A stretch of 9,396 nucleotides of DNA from positions 1-9,396 of the forward strand of contig CAJTML010000083.1 in the NCBI GenBank assembly GCA_910577495.1, read 5' to 3'. Shown here in pieces: positions 6,596 through 9,396 of the stretch. The stretch's first letter is position 1. The number at the start of each line of letters is the position of its first letter. The notes beneath the pieces were generated by a model. That model made no database searches and was not told the origin of the DNA. It worked only from the letters and a program-made list of their open reading frames with translations. The DNA is from an uncultured Eggerthellaceae bacterium. GTDB taxonomy: Bacteria > Actinomycetota > Coriobacteriia > Coriobacteriales > Eggerthellaceae. The translations under genes were made by a program, and so were the position numbers.

Positions 6596-6748
6596 AAAAA
6601 AGCGAATTCCGAAGAACCGCAAGAACTCAGTCGTGCGAGGTAAGCAAGTCCCTCGCATCGCACCTGATCAGCGGCTTATGCTCTAGAGAGTACCAGTGCA
6701 CTCCCCCTAAAATGCAAGCCAGTAACTCCAGATTCTTCGGAATTCGCC
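6596..6748 (-). ncRNA. Candidate structured small RNA of about 150 nt
   Basis: Read on the minus strand, a -10-like TAAAAT (6757-6752) is followed 5 nt later by a 15-nt sequence that is perfectly complementary to the 3' end of the element. That 3' arm runs straight into six T's (6601-6596), as in an intrinsic terminator. The 116 nt between the arms can form further helices: TGCGAGG/CCTCGCA (6634-6640 with 6651-6657), flanked by TCAG/CTGA and CCGC/GCGG, and a second domain with GGCTT/AAGCC (6673-6677 with 6716-6720). Some of these are mutually exclusive. No -35 box stands out, and no open reading frame explains the element. I do not recognise the RNA family. A chromosomal small RNA with paired ends is the favoured reading; a small inactive mobile element is the alternative. 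Confidence 0.4.
6602..6747. repeat. Long inverted repeat: 15-bp perfect arms 116 nt apart
   Basis: GCGAATTCCGAAGAA (6602-6616) is the exact reverse complement of 6733-6747. The match ends sharply at both sides. Each arm also contains a smaller hairpin: on the minus strand the 3' arm reads TTC-TTCG-GAA, the stable UUCG tetraloop form, and the 5' arm reads ATTC-CGAA-GAAT. No flanking target duplication is evident by eye. In the rest of the gene-free interval 6436-6864, the toxin-antitoxin promoter (6461-6501) and a hairpin (6810-6829) are the only other features seen. Confidence 0.9.
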
Positions 6749-6809
6749 GATATTTTATTCGAAATCGCCTTTGGAGCGTTTTCATCAGAGCCCAAGCCGT
6801 GTTTTAGCT

Positions 6810-6829
6810 AAAGCCTAGATCAAGGCTTT
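6810..6829 (-). terminator. Hairpin after the HemW-like gene, possible weak terminator
   Basis: AAAGCCT (6810-6816) and AGGCTTT (6823-6829) form a perfect 7-bp stem with a 6-nt loop, 36 nt past the stop codon of the minus-strand HemW-like gene. In that direction the stem is followed by AGCTAAAAC, with no proper U tract, so termination would be weak. It may instead be an mRNA-end hairpin. Confidence 0.4.
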
Positions 6830-6864
6830 CAGTTAACATACCCCGTGGCCTTTTTCGTACGTTT

Positions 6865-7788
6865 TCAATACCGATATGCCGCATCAAGCTCGCGCTGCTG
6901 CTGGCGAATCTCGTCGGTCAGCTTCAGGGAGCCCGCAAGAATCATATTCATGCTATCGGCGCAGCTACTATAGGTATCAATGTTGCCCGTGTTCGACCAC
7001 ATCATCGTGTCATCAACCGATAGCGTTGCGCACCCAAACGCAATGCGGCCACACTGCGGCTCATCACCCGTAGCTGCCTGATACCAGTTTACGACCAGCG
7101 GGTTTTCGCCACCAGGTTTTACGAAATCATAGGTGGTCACCCGCTCAAAACCGTGTTCAACAAGCCAGTTTGTGGCCAGCTCAAACAGCTCCTCGTTGCA
7201 TTCGCCCCCAACACACAAAAGCTCAAAGCGCATAACGCCGGTGCGGTTTGCCAGGCGAAGGGTGCGCAGCAGCGTCTCGGGCGTCTGCCCTGCAATGCCC
7301 ACCGCCACTTTCATGGCCAGGTTGGTGATACCTGCCTGATCAAACAAGATGTCGGTTTTGCCCATCTCGGCCTCAGGCGAGCGCACGCCTAACACATCCG
7401 CTTCACGCACATCGCTCGTAAAATAACGCATCACCAGCTGGGGCTGTCCACACGCGCGTAGCTCATTGGTGTGCCCCACCGTCAAGCCACCCGGATCCGC
7501 TGTGGCAAACACCGGCGTCTCAGGTGTGAGCGGAAGCCAGCGCTTAATTCCCAGCATGAGACGGCGAAAATCCTCCGCTGAAAGTGAGCTGATCGTGCCA
7601 CCACCAAGCGTCAAACTGCGAATATCCCACGCGTATGACTCATCTGAAAAGCCCTCGATTTCAGTCAAAAGCGCATCCACGTAGGCGCGCTTTTTCGCTG
7701 GGCTCACGCCCGTCAAAAGCCCCTCATCAATACCTTGAGCTGGCGTTACCGCAAATGGAATGTTAATAAAGATGTCGAAAGTTTGCAT
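6865..7788 (-). CDS. HemW-like protein of the radical SAM superfamily lacking the Fe-S cluster cysteines
   Basis: The 307-residue protein aligns by eye with HemW/HemN along its whole length. IFINIPF (6-12) matches YIHIPFC, LGGGTISSLSAEDFRRLM (61-78) matches the GGGTPT SAM-contact segment, TADPGGLT (97-103) matches EANPGT, and GFERVTTYDFVKPG (213-226) matches the GFxxYEisnFAkpG segment. The three cysteines of CxxxCxxC, expected at 13, 17 and 20, are Ala, Ala and Ile. The Glu of EANP and the Asp before GLPGQT are also lost. HemW is usually about 380 residues, so the C-terminal domain is reduced. Without the cluster, radical chemistry is not expected, although the long intact frame argues against a dying gene. 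A non-catalytic haem or SAM binding role is possible but unproven. The start at 7788 is chosen for GGAGGGATT immediately upstream; an in-frame ATG at 7812 lacks one. RimI-TsaD lies upstream on the same strand, 171 nt away. Confidence 0.72.
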   Translation of the reverse strand: MQTFDIFINIPFAVTPAQGIDEGLLTGVSPAKKRAYVDALLTEIEGFSDESYAWDIRSLTLGGGTISSLSAEDFRRLMLGIKRWLPLTPETPVFATADPGGLTVGHTNELRACGQPQLVMRYFTSDVREADVLGVRSPEAEMGKTDILFDQAGITNLAMKVAVGIAGQTPETLLRTLRLANRTGVMRFELLCVGGECNEELFELATNWLVEHGFERVTTYDFVKPGGENPLVVNWYQAATGDEPQCGRIAFGCATLSVDDTMMWSNTGNIDTYSSCADSMNMILAGSLKLTDEIRQQQRELDAAYRY

Positions 7789-7814
7789 AATCCCTCCGAT
7801 TGAAGCACGCATAG

Positions 7815-7949
7815 GAGCACGCGTGCTCGTGACATTTGAAGTGACCCTTTGTCACTTTGTCACACTAGCATGTGCCCACCCACCCGTTGTGGGGGATTTT
7901 TTCAATTAGAGCACGCATGCATGTGACATTTGATGTGACCCTTTGTCAC
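7815..7949. repeat. Pair of 41-bp direct repeats with internal GTGAC/GTCAC dyads
   Basis: Copy 1 (7815-7855) and copy 2 (7909-7949) agree at 37 of 41 positions. Each contains a GTGAC-N5-GTCAC dyad; read on the minus strand it is GTGACAAAGGGTCAC, followed by CAAATGTCAC. Extra AGTGACAAAG units flank each copy, so on the minus strand two such units run directly out of the tsaD stop codon. Copy 1 also begins with a perfect 14-bp palindrome, GAGCACGCGTGCTC. The arrangement resembles REP-type intergenic repeats, or an operator array placed before the HemW-like gene. Confidence 0.85.
7879..7902 (+). terminator. Terminator-like hairpin in plus orientation between two minus-strand genes
   Basis: CCCAC (7879-7883) and GTGGG (7889-7893) form a 5-bp stem with a 5-nt loop, then GGA and six T's. 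It points against the flanking minus-strand genes, and no plus-strand gene precedes it. It lies exactly between the two 41-bp repeats. It may stop antisense transcription or belong to the repeat element. Confidence 0.4.
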
Positions 7950-7959
7950 TCTTTGTCAC

Positions 7960-9396
7960 TTAATATGCTTCGTCAAGGTTGGCGTGGGCATACGCATCCG
8001 CGTCCAGCCCAAAGAAGCGACCCTGCGCATATCGATCAAGTGCCACGAGCGCAATCATGCCCGCGTTGTCACCGCAGGCAGAAAGCGGCGGCATAATGAG
8101 GCGCACGCCGCGGTTTTTGCACATCTGCTCATACGCTTGGCGAAGACGCGGATTAGCCGCAACACCGCCACCCAAACAAAACGTCTTCACGCCGGTTTGC
8201 TTGAGCGCGTCAGCCGCCTTTTTCACCTGCACGTCCACAACCGCCTGCTGAAAACTCGCGCAAATATCAGGCACGTTCAGTTCATGTCCCGCCGCGCGTT
8301 CGTTGTTGATATACGTCACCACGGCAGTCTTGAGTCCCGAGAGCGAAAACCGCAGATCCCCCGAATGCATCATCGCACGTGGAAACGCAATAGCGTCTGG
8401 GTTGCCCTTAGCCGCCTCGCGCGAAATCACCGGACCGCCGGGATACCCCAGCCCAAGCGCTTTGGCAACTTTGTCAAACGCCTCTCCCACCGCATCATCA
8501 ATGGTGGAGCCAAGCGTTTCGTAATCACCCCAGTCTTTCATGTGCACCAACAGCGTATTGCCACCCGAAACCAGCGACACAATTGCCGGCGGCGCAAAAT
8601 CAGGCGCGCCAATCTTGTTGGCATAGAGATGTCCCTCCAAATGATGCACACCAATAAACGGCACATCCAACGCCCACGCCGCACCTTTGGCAAACGCGAC
8701 ACCAACCACGAGCGCCCCCACCAAACCCGGTGCATAGGTCACCGCCACCGCATCCAAATCTTTCCAGGTCAGATGCGCTTGGTCGAAGCACTCATCGCAC
8801 ACACCACAAATGGCTTCAATGTGCTTGCGGCTGGCAATCTCGGGCACCACGCCACCAAAGCGCGCATGAAAATCAATCTGAGACGCCACCACATCGGAGA
8901 GCAGCTCGCCTGCGCCATCCACCAGCGCAGCCGCCGTCTCATCGCACGACGACTCAATAGCCAAAATACGGGGCGAAGGCACACACGCCGCGCCCGAGCC
9001 CGCACCAGCATCCGCACCAGCGTCCGCATCAACATCCGCACCATCAGTCACCTGTGTTGCACGTGCCGCATCAATCTGCAGTTCCATACCTGCCACATCG
9101 TGTGCAGCAAGCGGCAGCGGCCCTTCCATGATGAGCGCGTCTTCGCCATCTGAGTAGTAGCGCGGCCGCGTACCCAACGCGCGAAACTCTAGCGCCTCGT
9201 ACAACGCCTGCGCCCCCGCATTAGACGCGCGCACTTCAAGCGAAGCCGTTTGCGCACCCAGATCGCGCGCATCAGCCGCCACTCGCGCCAAAAGCTCGCG
9301 CGCAATACCGCGACGGCGCGCCGCGGGCGCCACACCCACTTTCAGAATCTGCACCTGGCCATCCACAATCCAGCCACCCGCATACCCCAACAGCTC
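7960..9396 (-). CDS. tsaD: RimI-TsaD fusion: ribosomal protein acetyltransferase joined to tRNA t6A threonylcarbamoyltransferase (5' end off right edge)
   Basis: The frame is open to the right edge, so the true start is not visible. The first ~105 visible residues are the C-terminal part of a GNAT acetyltransferase of the RimI type: the acetyl-CoA loop APAARRRGIARELL, then LEVRASNAGAQALYEALEF and the final RPRYYSDGEDALIM. RimI acetylates the N-terminus of ribosomal protein S18. A linker of about 35 residues rich in Ala, Asp and Gly follows. The last 336 residues are a complete TsaD, the usual length, with SSCDET, the metal-binding HHLEGH (His110 and His114 of the TsaD part), SGGNT and ACGDNAGM with Asp301 near the C-terminus. 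TsaD transfers the threonylcarbamoyl group to A37 of ANN-decoding tRNAs, with TsaB as partner. In many bacteria tsaB, rimI and tsaD are adjacent, so fusion is a natural step, and tsaB probably lies beyond the right edge. Confidence 0.95.
   Translation of the reverse strand, partial: ELLGYAGGWIVDGQVQILKVGVAPAARRRGIARELLARVAADARDLGAQTASLEVRASNAGAQALYEALEFRALGTRPRYYSDGEDALIMEGPLPLAAHDVAGMELQIDAARATQVTDGADVDADAGADAGAGSGAACVPSPRILAIESSCDETAAALVDGAGELLSDVVASQIDFHARFGGVVPEIASRKHIEAICGVCDECFDQAHLTWKDLDAVAVTYAPGLVGALVVGVAFAKGAAWALDVPFIGVHHLEGHLYANKIGAPDFAPPAIVSLVSGGNTLLVHMKDWGDYETLGSTIDDAVGEAFDKVAKALGLGYPGGPVISREAAKGNPDAIAFPRAMMHSGDLRFSLSGLKTAVVTYINNERAAGHELNVPDICASFQQAVVDVQVKKAADALKQTGVKTFCLGGGVAANPRLRQAYEQMCKNRGVRLIMPPLSACGDNAGMIALVALDRYAQGRFFGLDADAYAHANLDEAY
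8971..9078 (-). other. Ala/Asp/Gly-rich interdomain linker in RimI-TsaD
   Basis: Between the RimI and TsaD domains the codons for GADVDADAGADAGAGSGA form an imperfect short repeat, with units such as GATGCGGAC recurring around 9001-9045. The segment is probably disordered and lets the two enzymes move independently. It is not seen in free-standing TsaD or RimI proteins and marks the fusion joint. Confidence 0.8.

Noticed and set aside
6290..6658. Minus-strand frame of 122 codons spanning the antitoxin start and the gene-free region
   Set aside because: It overlaps the antitoxin out of frame, has no ribosome site, and its Cys/Arg/Phe-rich product has no domain pattern.
6775..6790. CTGATGA on the minus strand, resembling a hammerhead ribozyme core
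   Set aside because: The required GAAA box and three-stem arrangement are not found around it.
7815..7949. CRISPR array
   Set aside because: There are only two imperfect copies with one spacer containing a terminator-like hairpin, and no cas genes nearby.
7984..9153. Long plus-strand open frame of 389 codons opposite tsaD
   Set aside because: Its product is Arg/His-rich with no domain sense, and the opposite strand encodes the unmistakable RimI-TsaD chain. It is a GC-driven antisense shadow.

Overview
The window looks like chromosome from an anaerobic Coriobacteriia member, most likely Eggerthellaceae. This is inferred from three things: a LuxR-type regulator with a many-helix membrane domain, divergently paired with a Tat-exported flavoprotein of the fumarate-reductase superfamily (a pairing typical of that family); a RimI acetyltransferase fused to TsaD; and a moderate GC content (roughly 50-55% by eye). 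The exact genus cannot be named from the sequence alone.

Layout from left to right. (1) 1-1448, minus strand: the start of a kdp operon for high-affinity potassium uptake. A 30-residue KdpF is followed by the N-terminal 433 residues of KdpA, which runs off the left edge. A tandem 11-bp repeat suited to an OmpR/PhoB-family response regulator lies upstream and overlaps the 3' end of the next gene. (2) 1537-3054, minus: the membrane LuxR regulator. (3) 3055-3247: a divergent control region with two clear dyads. (4) 3248-5149, plus: the secreted or lipid-anchored flavoprotein reductase, closed by a strong intrinsic terminator. The regulator probably senses a compound and controls the reductase, which would use that compound as an electron acceptor outside the membrane. 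No haem or membrane electron-transfer subunit is present here. (5) 5435-5752, plus: a small charged hypothetical protein. A bidirectional terminator separates it from (6) 5874-6435, minus: a Phd/YefM antitoxin and RelE/ParE toxin pair with overlapping genes and a near-ideal -10 box.

(7) 6436-6864: a gene-free stretch. It contains a striking 146-bp element closed by 15-bp perfect inverted repeats. On the minus strand the element starts just after a -10-like box and ends in six T's, so it may encode a structured small RNA. (8) 6865-7788, minus: a HemW-like protein of the radical SAM superfamily in which all three cluster-binding cysteines are gone. (9) 7813-7959: two copies of a 41-bp repeat on either side of a hairpin. 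(10) 7960 to the right edge, minus: a RimI-TsaD fusion, open at its 5' end, which joins ribosomal-protein acetylation to tRNA t6A synthesis.

The best candidates for new biology are the cysteine-less HemW paralog, the 146-bp putative small RNA and the regulator/flavoprotein pair of unknown substrate.
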